Positions 53,847-63,135 of a stretch of 64,000 nt of DNA are shown here, piece after piece. The notes beneath the pieces are model-generated. The model did no database searches. It had not been told where the DNA came from and worked only from the letters and a program-made list of their open reading frames with translations. Source of the DNA: Haladaptatus caseinilyticus (lineage in GTDB: Archaea > Halobacteriota > Halobacteria > Halobacteriales > Haladaptataceae); assembly GCF_026248685.1 (NCBI RefSeq), contig NZ_CP111036.1:372001-436000 (forward strand), read 5' to 3'. The stretch's first letter is position 1, and the number at the start of each line of letters is the position of its first letter. Made by a program: the position numbers and the translations under genes.

Positions 53847-55520
53847 TTAGTACGGGAAGATCCGGAAGCTCTCCGGAAGCACGAAGCCGAGGAGGAGGAA
53901 CAACGTACCCGCAACCGTCGCACAGATGAGGGCGTAGGGAATCTGCGTCTTGACGTGGACGAGGTGGTCGCTCCCGCTGGTCGAGGAGGCGAGCACCGTC
54001 GTGTCGCTGATGGGCGAACTGTGGTCGCCGAAGATACCGCCGCTGAACACCGCACCCATGACGAGGGGGAGGTTCGCGCCCGTCGAGAACGCGACGGGAA
54101 TGGCGATGGGGAACATGATGCCGTAGGTCGCCCACGAACTCCCGTCCGAAAAGCTGACCATGCTGGTGACGGCAAACAGCGCCACCGGCACGAGGAAAGC
54201 CGGAACCCCGGTGAACCAGTTCGTGACGAACTTCGAGATACCGAGCACCGTCACGGCGTTTTGGATGGAACTGGCGAACATGAGGATGACCGCAGCGAGC
54301 AGGATTCCCTTGAATCCGCGCGTCATGGCCTCGGTGGCGTCCTTGTTGCTCGGGATGTCGCCCTTCAGACGATAGAGGACGAACGCGACGACTAGCGCGG
54401 AGAAGGAGGCGAGGCCGAGTTGGATGCCGCCGATGTTGAACGACCACTTTCCACCCGCCGGAAGGATGAGATCGTACCCGCCGAGCGAGAACAGGGTATT
54501 CATTTCCGGGGTGGAGATAACCGGACTTCCGCGCCAGAACATCGCGCCGAGGCCGACGACGATCATCGTGGCGATGGGGATGGCGAAGTTACGCCAGTCC
54601 GGGGTCGCGGTGTCCGCTATCTCGTACTCGTCCATCTCGCGGGAGATCATCGGGTCGTGGTCGTCGCCGACGACGCCGCCGCCGTTTCTGGCACGGGCTT
54701 CCTCGTCGCCCATGGTGAAGATGTTGGGAACCACCTGCCACGCAACCAGCGCAGCGACGATGAGCGCCGTCCACGAGTAGAACCCGAACGCGAGACTGTT
54801 GAAGAACAGCGGCCAGATTTGGTCGGTCGCAGCCTGCGCCTTGTCGCCGTTTTGGACGACATAGCCACTCATGTACGCGGGTAGGATGTTCTGGGAATGG
54901 GCCGATTCGAGACCGCTGCCGATGAAGCCGATGAGTGCGACACCCCACGTCGAGTAGAATGCGAGGCGGGCCGCCGGACTCCCGGCGCTGTCAACGTAGT
55001 AGGCGAGTTTCGCCCGCGAGACGTTGTACTTGTCCGTCAGCGGGCGCATCATCGACCCGACCACGAGGCAGTTGAAATAATCGTCGATGTGGACGATGAT
55101 ACCCGCGAGAAACGCCGCTTTCTCCGCGTCTGCGGGTGAGTCCGCTCGTGCCGCCAGGGCTTCGAGAACGCCCTGAATCGCGCCGGAGCGAATCATCAGT
55201 CCGATCATGCCGCCGATGGCGAAGATTGCGAGCAGGACGTTTTCGACGTACCACGAGTCGGAAAAGAGTGGGGAAGTCGCGATGAGGGTCGGGACGTGTT
55301 TCAAGCCGAATATCGCGCCGAGGAGGTGGCCGAACACACCCCCAATCATATCCGAAGGAACACCCGCAGAGGCGGGCTTCAGTGCGCCGTAAACCGCCCC
55401 TGCCCCCGCAACACCGACGAAAAGGCCGATGATAGCGTCGCGTGAATACCACGCGAGGCTAATCGCCAGCAGGGCCGGAACGATGGATAGCCAACCCGCG
55501 TTGATTTGATCGAGAGCCAT
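53847..55520 (-). CDS. NhaC family Na+/H+ antiporter
   Basis: 557 aa. About 12 membrane segments with typical motifs: FAIGGMIGLMIRSG, IIVHIDDYFNCLVVGSMMRPLTD, YYVDSAGSPAARLAF, SFSDGSSWATYGIMFPIAIP and FGDHSSPISDTTVLASSTSG. Exports Na+ for H+; suited to salt. A 30-residue soluble loop with MGDEEARARNGGG lies near residue 270. No downstream partner genes. Confidence 0.94.
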   Translation of the reverse strand: MALDQINAGWLSIVPALLAISLAWYSRDAIIGLFVGVAGAGAVYGALKPASAGVPSDMIGGVFGHLLGAIFGLKHVPTLIATSPLFSDSWYVENVLLAIFAIGGMIGLMIRSGAIQGVLEALAARADSPADAEKAAFLAGIIVHIDDYFNCLVVGSMMRPLTDKYNVSRAKLAYYVDSAGSPAARLAFYSTWGVALIGFIGSGLESAHSQNILPAYMSGYVVQNGDKAQAATDQIWPLFFNSLAFGFYSWTALIVAALVAWQVVPNIFTMGDEEARARNGGGVVGDDHDPMISREMDEYEIADTATPDWRNFAIPIATMIVVGLGAMFWRGSPVISTPEMNTLFSLGGYDLILPAGGKWSFNIGGIQLGLASFSALVVAFVLYRLKGDIPSNKDATEAMTRGFKGILLAAVILMFASSIQNAVTVLGISKFVTNWFTGVPAFLVPVALFAVTSMVSFSDGSSWATYGIMFPIAIPVAFSTGANLPLVMGAVFSGGIFGDHSSPISDTTVLASSTSGSDHLVHVKTQIPYALICATVAGTLFLLLGFVLPESFRIFPY

Positions 55521-55595
55521 ACGGTGTCTCTCAAGTGGGCAAATAAATGGGTTTCGACGCGTGATACCTAATCGCCTGAAATCAAAAATTATTCC

Positions 55596-56330
55596 TTAAT
55601 GGACTCGTGCGAGGAATCGTCTCGCACGCTCGGTCTCGGGATTGGCGAAGAAGTCCCGCGGCGGCCCCGATTCCACGATGCGCCCCTCGGACATCAACAC
55701 TACGCGGTCGCCGACTTCGCGGGCGAACCCCATCTCGTGCGTGACGACGAGCATGGTCATCCCCTCCTCCGCCAAGTTTCGCATGACTTCGAGCACCTCG
55801 CCGACGAGTTCCGGGTCGAGCGCGCTGGTGACTTCGTCGAACAACATGACGCTCGGGTCCATCGCCAGCGCACGGGCGATTGCCACGCGCTGTTGCTGGC
55901 CGCCCGAAAGCTGGTTCGGATATTTGTCGGCTTGGTCGGAAAGGCCGACGCGGTCCAACATGGCCCTCGCCCACTTCTCCGCACCCCCATCGTCGAATCC
56001 CTTGACGACTTTCGGTGCGAGGGCGACGTTCTCCACCGCCGTTTTGTGCGGAAACAGGTTGAAACTCTGGAACACCATTCCGATATGTTCCCGGAGTTCG
56101 TTCACGTCCACGTCCGGGTCGGTGATCGCCTGTCCTTCGATTCTGATTTCGCCGTTCTGAATCTCTTCGAGTCGATTCGTACAGCGCAGGAGCGTGGATT
56201 TCCCACTTCCGCTCGGGCCGACGATGACGACCACTTCGCCGTCATCGACGGCGAGACTGACGTCCTTTAACACGTGTGTCTCGCCGAAATACTTGTCAAC
56301 GTGATCGTACTCCACTTCGGGGACACTCAT
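55596..56330 (-). CDS. Amino-acid ABC transporter ATP-binding subunit
   Basis: 244 aa from the ATG at 56330. Walker [15 protein letters not shown]-loop in [11 protein letters not shown], signature [17 protein letters not shown], Walker [16 protein letters not shown], and switch His in VTHEMGFA: the polar amino-acid (GlnQ/HisP) type. Four-base ATGA overlap with the permease, so they are translated together. Powers import. Confidence 0.95.
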   Translation of the reverse strand: MSVPEVEYDHVDKYFGETHVLKDVSLAVDDGEVVVIVGPSGSGKSTLLRCTNRLEEIQNGEIRIEGQAITDPDVDVNELREHIGMVFQSFNLFPHKTAVENVALAPKVVKGFDDGGAEKWARAMLDRVGLSDQADKYPNQLSGGQQQRVAIARALAMDPSVMLFDEVTSALDPELVGEVLEVMRNLAEEGMTMLVVTHEMGFAREVGDRVVLMSEGRIVESGPPRDFFANPETERARRFLARVH

Positions 56331-57157
56331 CGTTCCGTCCCCCACATGGAACGCTCTTCCAGCGTCCGGACGAGCTTCCCGAGCGGAACGGTGATGACGA
56401 GGTACGCTACGGAGACCACCACGATTGGAGTCCACGCGTCGAACGTCGCGCTGTTGACGTTCCGGAAGACGCTGATGAGTTCGGGAATGGCGAGTACCGT
56501 CAGCAACGACGTATCCTTGACGAGGATGATGAGGTCGTTACCGATGGCCGCCAGCGCGTTGCGCCACGCCTGTGGCAGGATGACGAATCGCATCGAGTCG
56601 ATATACGACATACCGAGCGACCGCGCCGCTTCCGTTTGTCCTTCGGCGACGGAGTTGATGCCGCCCTTGACCGCCTCGCCGATGTAGGCGGTGTGGTTCA
56701 GCGTCAATCCGATGATGGCGGCGGCGTAGCTCCAGTTGGATATCGGGAAGACGCTCCCCGTCCACAGTGCCGGAACTCCGATATAGACGACGAACAACTG
56801 GAACAAAAGCGGCGTTCCTCGGAAGAACTCCACATACAGCGTGGCGATGGATTGCGTAAACTCCGTTTGGGAAACGCGGCCCAATCCGACGAGCACGCCG
56901 AAGAAGAGCGACAGGACGCTCGAGATGACGATTATTTCGAGCACGAGAAGGAGCGCATCGACGAACTGCGGGATGATGGTCACCAACAGGTCGTAGTCGA
57001 CGAACTGTGTCAAAATGAGAACCAAGAAAAAGAGGATGCTGGCAGTGAACAGGCCCGCCACCGCTATGCCGATCCACTTGACGCGCCGGTCGGTCAGGAA
57101 TCCCTCTTCGCCCTCCGTCGGACGTTCGACACCCTGCTCGGTGTACGTCTCGGCCAT
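56327..57157 (-). CDS. Amino-acid ABC transporter permease
   Basis: 276 aa from the ATG at 57157. Membrane segments from residue 25; EAA-type motif [36 protein letters not shown] and [19 protein letters not shown], typical of the HisMQ permease family. Only one permease gene is here, so it probably forms a homodimer. Makes an operon with the ATPase and substrate-binding genes. Confidence 0.94.
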   Translation of the reverse strand: MAETYTEQGVERPTEGEEGFLTDRRVKWIGIAVAGLFTASILFFLVLILTQFVDYDLLVTIIPQFVDALLLVLEIIVISSVLSLFFGVLVGLGRVSQTEFTQSIATLYVEFFRGTPLLFQLFVVYIGVPALWTGSVFPISNWSYAAAIIGLTLNHTAYIGEAVKGGINSVAEGQTEAARSLGMSYIDSMRFVILPQAWRNALAAIGNDLIILVKDTSLLTVLAIPELISVFRNVNSATFDAWTPIVVVSVAYLVITVPLGKLVRTLEERSMWGTER

Positions 57158-57175
57158 CACGATCACCCGTGGCAG

Positions 57176-58012
57176 TTAGCCACTGGTCGTGCCCCCGTCA
57201 GTTCCCACCGATTGGAAGTATTCGTCGTAGATTTCGTCGTACGTGCCGTTCTCCTGAATCGTCGCCAGTGCGTCGTTGACCTGTTGTCGGAACTGGTTGT
57301 CGTTCTTCCGGAACGCGATGCCGTACTCCTCGACGGTGAGCGTGAGGTATGGTGGAGCGTTCTCTCGTCCCTGCTGCTCCGCCACCCCTTCTCCTTCCAA
57401 CAACCTGACGCGGTCGTTCTGCTGTGCGAACTCCGCGTTGACTGTGTTGTCGTTGATGACCGCCGCGGCCTGATTGTTGCCGAGCGCGGCGAAGGCATCG
57501 GGAATCTGGTCGTAGCTGTCGATGGTGAGATTTCCGTTGAATTGCCGCTTCAACTTTTCTGCAGCTTGTTCGCCGGTGGTTCCCTTCTGTACCGCAACCG
57601 TTTGTCCGCGCAAATCCTGCAGATCGTTGATGCCACCGTCTTTCAACACGAGGACTGTCTGATACGCCGTGAAGTACGGGTCGGAGAAATCGACCTGTTT
57701 CGCTCGTTCGGGCGTGATGGTCATCGCGCTCATGATGACGCGGAAGTTCCCGTTGTTGAGGCTCGGAATGATGGTGTCGAAGCTCGTCTGGACGAACTCG
57801 TAGTTTCGGTCGAGCTGCCCGGTGAAAATCGCGTCGGCGATATCCACGTCGAAGCCGACGAGCTCACCGGTCGCTGTTTGGTATTCGAACGGTCGATACG
57901 GGATGTCGGAGCCGATTCTGACGACGCCGCCGTCCTGAGCGCTCGCGTTGTTTATGAGCGTCAGTCCAGCGACAGCTCCGGCACTCCCCCTGAGAAAGGT
58001 CCGTCTGTGCAT
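57176..58012 (-). CDS. Amino-acid ABC transporter substrate-binding protein (Tat-exported)
   Basis: 278 aa. Tat signal RRTFLRGSAGAVAGLTLI with no lipobox cysteine, so the anchor is unclear; then VVRIGSDIPYRPFEYQTATGELVGFDVDIADAIF, and the type II periplasmic-binding motifs SFDTIIPSLNNGNFRVIMSAMTITPERAKQVDFSDPY. Binds a polar amino acid outside the cell. Ends 18 bases before the permease start; first gene of the operon. Confidence 0.94.
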   Translation of the reverse strand: MHRRTFLRGSAGAVAGLTLINNASAQDGGVVRIGSDIPYRPFEYQTATGELVGFDVDIADAIFTGQLDRNYEFVQTSFDTIIPSLNNGNFRVIMSAMTITPERAKQVDFSDPYFTAYQTVLVLKDGGINDLQDLRGQTVAVQKGTTGEQAAEKLKRQFNGNLTIDSYDQIPDAFAALGNNQAAAVINDNTVNAEFAQQNDRVRLLEGEGVAEQQGRENAPPYLTLTVEEYGIAFRKNDNQFRQQVNDALATIQENGTYDEIYDEYFQSVGTDGGTTSG

Positions 58013-58106
58013 TGTGGTTCTCCCCCGATACTACATAGTCAATCATCGTATAGAAACCTACTATCGGAATCTCGCACGAACCCGTTAAAAATTTCGACGG
58101 AAGATA

Positions 58107-58586
58107 TCAGTCGTCAGATGGGTATCCGGTGGTGGATTCGCTTGCCGACGTCGCTGCTTCGTCCGGTTCTTCGTACGCCCATAGCGTGGTTGCCATCAGC
58201 GACGCGAAGATTATCATCGCGGCCGCGTGGTGGGCCACCTGCGAAGCAGGGCCGTAGATGAGCACGGTTGCACCGCCGAGGAGCAACTGCACCGGGAGGA
58301 CGACCAGCGCGATGGTCGCCGCAACTCGGATACGGGTGCTGTCGTAGTATTTCCACGCGCCGACGGTCGTTCCGAGGATGAAAAAGCCGGTCACCATCGC
58401 GACGAGGCGGTGGAACCACTCGATGAAGCTCGGAATGCTCTGCGGGAGCAGGCCGCCATCACAGTACGGCCACTGAGCACTACACGAGAGGCCCGCTCCC
58501 GACGCGGCGGTGTAAACGCCAAGCAGGATGAGAGCGAACGTCAGACTCGTCGTGAACGCGGCAAAGCGCCGGAATCGCGACCCCAT
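58107..58586 (-). CDS. Half-size CtaA/COX15-like heme A synthase family protein
   Basis: 159 aa, about half of bacterial CtaA. Four membrane segments: FTTSLTFALILLGVYTAASGAG, EWFHRLVAMVTGFFILG, RVAATIALVVLPVQLLLGG and VAHHAAAMIIFASLMATTLWAY. Heme-binding His in FHRLVA and AHHAAA, plus Cys pair LSCSAQWPYCDG. Half-size archaeal CtaA proteins are known and may work as dimers to make heme A. Identity as true heme A synthase is likely but unproven. Confidence 0.85.
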   Translation of the reverse strand: MGSRFRRFAAFTTSLTFALILLGVYTAASGAGLSCSAQWPYCDGGLLPQSIPSFIEWFHRLVAMVTGFFILGTTVGAWKYYDSTRIRVAATIALVVLPVQLLLGGATVLIYGPASQVAHHAAAMIIFASLMATTLWAYEEPDEAATSASESTTGYPSDD

Positions 58587-58913
58587 TAGATGTTCACCTC
58601 GGTTGTGTCGTGTCGTATCACGGTAATCCCCTTTTTAGGAGGTTTGGAGGCGTCGTACTTAGGTCTGTCCGACTTTCCCGGAACGTGGGAGACAGGGGAT
58701 GCCGGGGAACGGGAGAGTGTAGCCATAAAGAAAAAGCCGGGCGGAAGGTTCAACGGGAGCCAAACAGGCCTGCGAGGCCACCAGCGGGCGGCATGGTGGG
58801 CGAACGTACGTTCGTGTAAGGATGTGATAAGTTTTGTGGGAATGAAACGTTTCCGCAGAGCCGTAGACTACGACAGAAACAGCTTCAAGGGACTCCGGAG
58901 CGACCAACCGAAC
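58587..58913. other. Long leader or intergenic region before the M24-like gene
   Basis: 327 bases, purine-rich around 58630-58760. Contains a small hairpin GGCCT-GCG-AGGCC near 58766-58778 and a perfect 14-base palindrome CGAACGTACGTTCG at 58801-58814. An uninterrupted frame runs through, but without haloarchaeal composition. It may hold a structured leader, an operator or an RNA gene. Confidence 0.45.
58801..58814. promoter_or_regulatory. Perfect 14-base palindrome
   Basis: CGAACGTACGTTCG lies about 100 bases before the ATG of the M24-like gene. Symmetry fits a dimeric regulator site. Confidence 0.35.
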
Positions 58914-59993
58914 ATGACGAAACTGGACCGTCTCGATGCCCTCCTCGATGCGCGCGACCTCCAGTCGGTTTGGTTCGCACGACCGAACAGTTTCGCGTGG
59001 CTTACGGGGGGCAACAACGTCGTCGATCGCGAAGGCGACGTCGGAGTCGCGGCAGTCGGCTACGACGGGAACGACCTTCGCGTCGTCACCGACACTATCG
59101 AGGCACCACGTTTACGCGACGAAGAATGTCCGGGTGATGTCTCCGTCATCGCATACGAGTGGTACGAGAAGTCCCTCGCGGAGGCCGTCGTGGAACACGC
59201 GACGACGCCCGCAGCCGCGGATTTCGACGTCCCGAACTTCGAATCGGTGACCGCATCCGCACTACGCCAACCGCTGACCCCGGACGATATCGAGGCGTAT
59301 CGAACCCTCGGCGAGGAAACCGCCGCGGCGGTCCAAGCCATCTGTCGGGAGCTGGAGCCGGAGGATACGGAACGCGACGTGGCGTCTGCCGTGCGCGGCG
59401 CGCTCGATGCACGAGGAATCGAGACGCCCGTCACGCTCGTCGGCGGGAGTGAGCGAGCACAGCAGTACCGTCACTACACGCCGACCGATTCGGAGTTGGG
59501 GAACTACGCGCTCGTTTCCGTCACTGCGGAACGAGGAGGGCTCCACGCGAGCCTGACTCGAACCGTCGCGTTCGACCCACCGGAGTGGCTCGAATCGCGG
59601 CATCAAGCCGCAGCAACGGTCGAAGCGACGGCCCTCGCGGCGACCAAACAGGCCGGGACCGAGGGGGAAGCGGGAGCAAAAGTGTTCGAAGCGATTCGAT
59701 CGGCGTACGAAGCGGTCGGCTACGAAGATGAGTGGAAAAAACATCATCAGGGTGGGGCCGCAGGCTATGCCGGTCGGGAGTGGATCGCCACGCCGACGAC
59801 GGATGCCGAAATCCGGCTTCCGATGACGTTCGCGTGGAACCCGACGGTGCAGGGTGCAAAAAGCGAAGATACGGTGCTTATCTCCGAGGACGGGATGGAA
59901 ATCCTGACGAAATCGGGAGACTGGCCCACGAAAGCGATGACTGCGGTCGGCCGCGAGGGAACGATTCCGCGACCGTCGATACTCCATCCGTGA
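58914..59993 (+). CDS. M24-fold (Xaa-Pro peptidase-like) protein with missing metal ligands
   Basis: 359 aa from the ATG at 58914. N-terminal creatinase-like domain (1-140), then the pita-bread fold (about 145-350). Compared with active M24 enzymes, the two aspartates in the motif before TRT appear as serines (VSVTAERGGLHASLTRT), and the EPG glutamate position reads AWNPTV. The final Glu is kept in SEDTVLI. It is therefore likely a non-peptidase relative. Function unknown. Confidence 0.82.
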   Translation: MTKLDRLDALLDARDLQSVWFARPNSFAWLTGGNNVVDREGDVGVAAVGYDGNDLRVVTDTIEAPRLRDEECPGDVSVIAYEWYEKSLAEAVVEHATTPAAADFDVPNFESVTASALRQPLTPDDIEAYRTLGEETAAAVQAICRELEPEDTERDVASAVRGALDARGIETPVTLVGGSERAQQYRHYTPTDSELGNYALVSVTAERGGLHASLTRTVAFDPPEWLESRHQAAATVEATALAATKQAGTEGEAGAKVFEAIRSAYEAVGYEDEWKKHHQGGAAGYAGREWIATPTTDAEIRLPMTFAWNPTVQGAKSEDTVLISEDGMEILTKSGDWPTKAMTAVGREGTIPRPSILHP

Positions 59994-60034
59994 GTTCGAC
60001 ATTCGTCGAAGGCAAATTCGACGGATTCGGATAG

Positions 60035-60042
60035 ATTTTTAG
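60035..60042 (+). promoter_or_regulatory. TATA box of the malic enzyme gene
   Basis: atttttag at 60035-60042, centred about 27-28 bases before the ATG at 60066; leaderless distance. Confidence 0.45.
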
Positions 60043-60065
60043 CGGAGGGCGGGAAGATACCGGGC

Positions 60066-62321
60066 ATGGGACTCGAAGAGGATTCACTCGATTACCACCG
60101 GAGCGACCCGCCGGGGAAAATCGAGATATCGACGACGAAACCGACGAATACACAGCGTGACCTGAGCCTCGCATACTCGCCCGGCGTTGCCGCCCCGTGT
60201 GAGGAAATCGCGGACGATGCCGGAAATGCGTACAGTTACACCGCGAAAGGAAACCTCGTCGGCGTGGTATCGAACGGGAGCGCCGTCCTCGGACTCGGCG
60301 ACATCGGCGCACAAGCAAGTAAACCGGTTATGGAAGGAAAGGGCGTCCTGTTCAAACGATTCGCCGATATCGATGTATTCGATATCGAACTCGACCAGGA
60401 AAGCGCCGACGACATCATTCGCACCGTGAGTGCGATGGAGCCCACCTTCGGCGGCATCAATCTGGAGGACATCAAAGCACCGGAGTGCTTCGAAATCGAG
60501 GAACGACTCCGCGAGGAGATGGATATCCCCGTCTTCCACGACGACCAGCATGGAACTGCCATTATCAGCGGGGCCGCCCTTCTCAACGCGACCGAAATCA
60601 ACGGGAAACGCTTGGAGGAACTGAACATCGTCTTCTCGGGCGCTGGTGCCAGCGCGATCGCGACAGCCCGGTTCTACGTCTCACTCGGTGCGCGCAGGGA
60701 GAACATCACGATGTGTGACTCCTCGGGAATCATCACTGAAAACCGCGCCAAACGAGGCGACATAAACGAGTTCAAAACGGAATTCGCGCGGGACATCCCC
60801 GAGGGAAGTCTCGCGGACGCCCTGAAGGGTGCGGACGTGTTCGTCGGCCTCTCGGTCGGCGGCATCGTCAGCCAAGAGATGGTGCGCTCGATGGCCGACG
60901 ACCCCATTATTTTCGCCATGGCGAACCCCGACCCCGAAATCGGCTACGAAGAGGCAAAAGCGGCACGCGACGATATGGTCATCACGGCGACCGGACGGTC
61001 GGACTATCCCAACATGGTCAACAACGTCCTCGGATTCCCGTTCATCTTCCGCGGCGCGCTCGACGTGCGTGCCAGCGACATCAACGAGGAGATGAAAATC
61101 GCCTCGGCGCGCGCACTCGCAGAACTCGCCAAGAAGGACGTGCCGGACGCCGTCGTCAAAGCCTACGGCGACCAACCGCTCCAGTTCGGTCCCGAATACA
61201 TCATCCCGAAACCGCTCGATCCGCGGGTGTTGTTCGAAGTCGCACCGGCGGTCGCCGAGGCCGCCATCGAAACCGGCGTCGCCCGGAGCGACCTCAACGT
61301 CGGCGAGTACGTCGAAACGCTCGAAGCACGACTCGGCAAATCTCGCGAGATGATGCGCGTCGTCCTAAACAAGGCGAAAAGCGACCCAAAGCGCGTCGCA
61401 CTCGCGGAGGGTACGGACAGGAAGATGATTCGCGCGGCCTATCAGCTGCGCGAGGAGGGTATCGCTGACCCCGTCCTCATCGGTGGTCGCGAAGAAATCG
61501 AATCCACCGCCGCTGACCTCGGACTCGATTTCCAGCCCGAAGTCGTCGACCCCAAAAACGGCGACTACGAGGACTACGCCGACCGTCTGTACGAACTACG
61601 CGAACGAAAGGGGGTTACTCGAAGCGAGGCCGCGGAACTGGTCGAGCGTGACAGCAACTACTTCGGAAGCGTGATGGTCGAACAGGGCGACGCAGACGCG
61701 ATGCTCACCGGTCTGACTCATCAGTATCCATCCGCACTCCGCCCACCGTTGCAGGTCATCGGCACCGCTCCGGACGTGAACTACGCCGCCGGAGTGTACA
61801 TGCTCACGTTCAAGAATCAGGTCATCTTTTGCGCCGATGCCACGGTGAATCAGGCACCTGACGAGGACGTGCTGGCGGAAGTGACGAAGCAGACCGCAAA
61901 ACTCGCGCGTCGGTTCAACGTCGAACCGAGGGCCGCACTGCTCTCGTACTCAAACTTCGGCAGCGTGGACAACGAAGGGACTCGTAAACCGCGAGACGCG
62001 GCAAAGATACTCCGCGACGACCCCGAAGTCGATTTCGACGTCGATGGCGAGATGCAGGCCGACACCGCAGTCGTCGAGGAAATCCTCACCGGAACCTACG
62101 AGTTCTCAGACCTGGACCAACCAGCGAACGTGCTCGTCTTCCCGAACCTCGAGGCGGGTAACATCGGCTACAAACTCCTCCAGCGACTCGGCGGCGCGGA
62201 GGCCATCGGGCCGATGCTCGTCGGCATGGACAAACCGGTCCACGTCCTCCAACGCGGCGACGAAGTGAAGGACATCGTCAACCTGGCAGGCGTGGCGGTC
62301 GTGGACGCACAGAAAGAATAG
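60066..62321 (+). CDS. maeB: NADP-type malic enzyme with phosphotransacetylase-like C-terminus (MaeB type)
   Basis: 751 aa. Oxidatively decarboxylates malate to pyruvate with NADP+. Malic N-terminal domain (1-170): SLAYSPGVAAPCEE, GNLVGVVSNGSAVLGLG, DVFDIELD. NAD-binding domain (about 175-400): NIVFSGAGASAIATARFY. Phosphotransacetylase-like domain (about 430-750), VTKQTAKLARRFNVEPRAALLSYSNFGSV; this domain is thought to be regulatory in MaeB proteins. No partner genes near. Confidence 0.95.
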   Translation: MGLEEDSLDYHRSDPPGKIEISTTKPTNTQRDLSLAYSPGVAAPCEEIADDAGNAYSYTAKGNLVGVVSNGSAVLGLGDIGAQASKPVMEGKGVLFKRFADIDVFDIELDQESADDIIRTVSAMEPTFGGINLEDIKAPECFEIEERLREEMDIPVFHDDQHGTAIISGAALLNATEINGKRLEELNIVFSGAGASAIATARFYVSLGARRENITMCDSSGIITENRAKRGDINEFKTEFARDIPEGSLADALKGADVFVGLSVGGIVSQEMVRSMADDPIIFAMANPDPEIGYEEAKAARDDMVITATGRSDYPNMVNNVLGFPFIFRGALDVRASDINEEMKIASARALAELAKKDVPDAVVKAYGDQPLQFGPEYIIPKPLDPRVLFEVAPAVAEAAIETGVARSDLNVGEYVETLEARLGKSREMMRVVLNKAKSDPKRVALAEGTDRKMIRAAYQLREEGIADPVLIGGREEIESTAADLGLDFQPEVVDPKNGDYEDYADRLYELRERKGVTRSEAAELVERDSNYFGSVMVEQGDADAMLTGLTHQYPSALRPPLQVIGTAPDVNYAAGVYMLTFKNQVIFCADATVNQAPDEDVLAEVTKQTAKLARRFNVEPRAALLSYSNFGSVDNEGTRKPRDAAKILRDDPEVDFDVDGEMQADTAVVEEILTGTYEFSDLDQPANVLVFPNLEAGNIGYKLLQRLGGAEAIGPMLVGMDKPVHVLQRGDEVKDIVNLAGVAVVDAQKE

Positions 62322-62425
62322 CATCCGCAAGCAGGGAGTAGCGTTTTTTGGTGGCGATTTTTTGCGTGAGCGGTGCCCACAGTGCCGTAGGCACGAGGAC
62401 ACAGTATTGAGTAAAGCCGAACCCT

Positions 62426-62842
62426 TCACCGAGGACGTCCGGAAACTCGTCCTTTCGAAACCGGTTCTTCCGACCCGGACATCGAATACAGGGGTCTCAC
62501 GGGGACAACGGTATGCGTCTTCGCCACGCCGTCCTGATGACGCCGCCACTTGGTCGATTCGTATAGAACGTATCCATCGGGACAGCGTTCTCGGATTGCA
62601 TCGATCAGATCCGTGAACCCGTCGGAGTCGAACCGCGCTTCCGAAACGTAATCCGTCTCGACGACGATCGAATCCCGCTGGGGAAGTCGGTCGAGTCGGC
62701 CTTCACAGATGGTCTCGAACTCGTGTGCCAGCGCAGGGAGATCGGTGTCGAGCGGAAGCTTGACGTACGCCTGCCGGTAGTCAGGGCGGTTCGTTCGTCG
62801 TTTCCAATATCGTCTCAGCGAGTCGAATATCCGCGTACCCAT
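62426..62842 (-). CDS. Conserved haloarchaeal hypothetical protein (138 aa)
   Basis: From the ATG at 62842 (MGTRIFDSLRRYWKRR). Soluble; features YVKLPLDTDLPALAHEFETICEGRLDRLPQRDSIVVETDYV and the helix GFTDLIDAIRERCPDGYVLYES. No known domain. It converges on maeB. Confidence 0.7.
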   Translation of the reverse strand: MGTRIFDSLRRYWKRRTNRPDYRQAYVKLPLDTDLPALAHEFETICEGRLDRLPQRDSIVVETDYVSEARFDSDGFTDLIDAIRERCPDGYVLYESTKWRRHQDGVAKTHTVVPVRPLYSMSGSEEPVSKGRVSGRPR

Positions 62843-63023
62843 CGCGTGCCACACCTTACGGCAGTCCTCTCTGAGGGGTGTTGTAGTCGTTTCGTTGTCG
62901 GTATCATACCGATTCGTGACCTATCACCGCCGTGGCCGGTTCGGTAGACAGTGCACAAGCCAAGCCGTCGAGCCTCGAATTTCAGGGAAGACGGTATGAA
63001 TATGCACGACGTTCCGATTCGAC

Positions 63024-63122
63024 ATGAGCAACGACCCGCATCAGTGCAAGGTGTGTGGGGCGACGTTCTGCACCGAACGGAAACTCCGAAAACACATGCG
63101 TGAGCAGGGACTCGTGGACTGA
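63024..63122 (+). CDS. Zinc-finger microprotein (32 aa)
   Basis: MSNDPHQCKVCGATFCTERKLRKHMREQG. Cys-x2-Cys-x12-His follows C2H2 finger spacing, but the position of the second His is Gln. It could bind zinc with another residue (Cys16). Tiny C2H2-like proteins occur in haloarchaea. Needs confirmation that it is expressed. Confidence 0.5.
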   Translation: MSNDPHQCKVCGATFCTERKLRKHMREQGLVD

Positions 63123-63135
63123 ACGTCAGTATCGA

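Noticed and set aside
56276-58261. 661-codon plus-strand frame opposite the ABC transporter genes
   Set aside because: It is a mirror of the real minus-strand genes; such long antisense frames are common in GC-rich genomes. Composition does not fit a haloarchaeal protein, and the minus strand holds clear ABC motifs.
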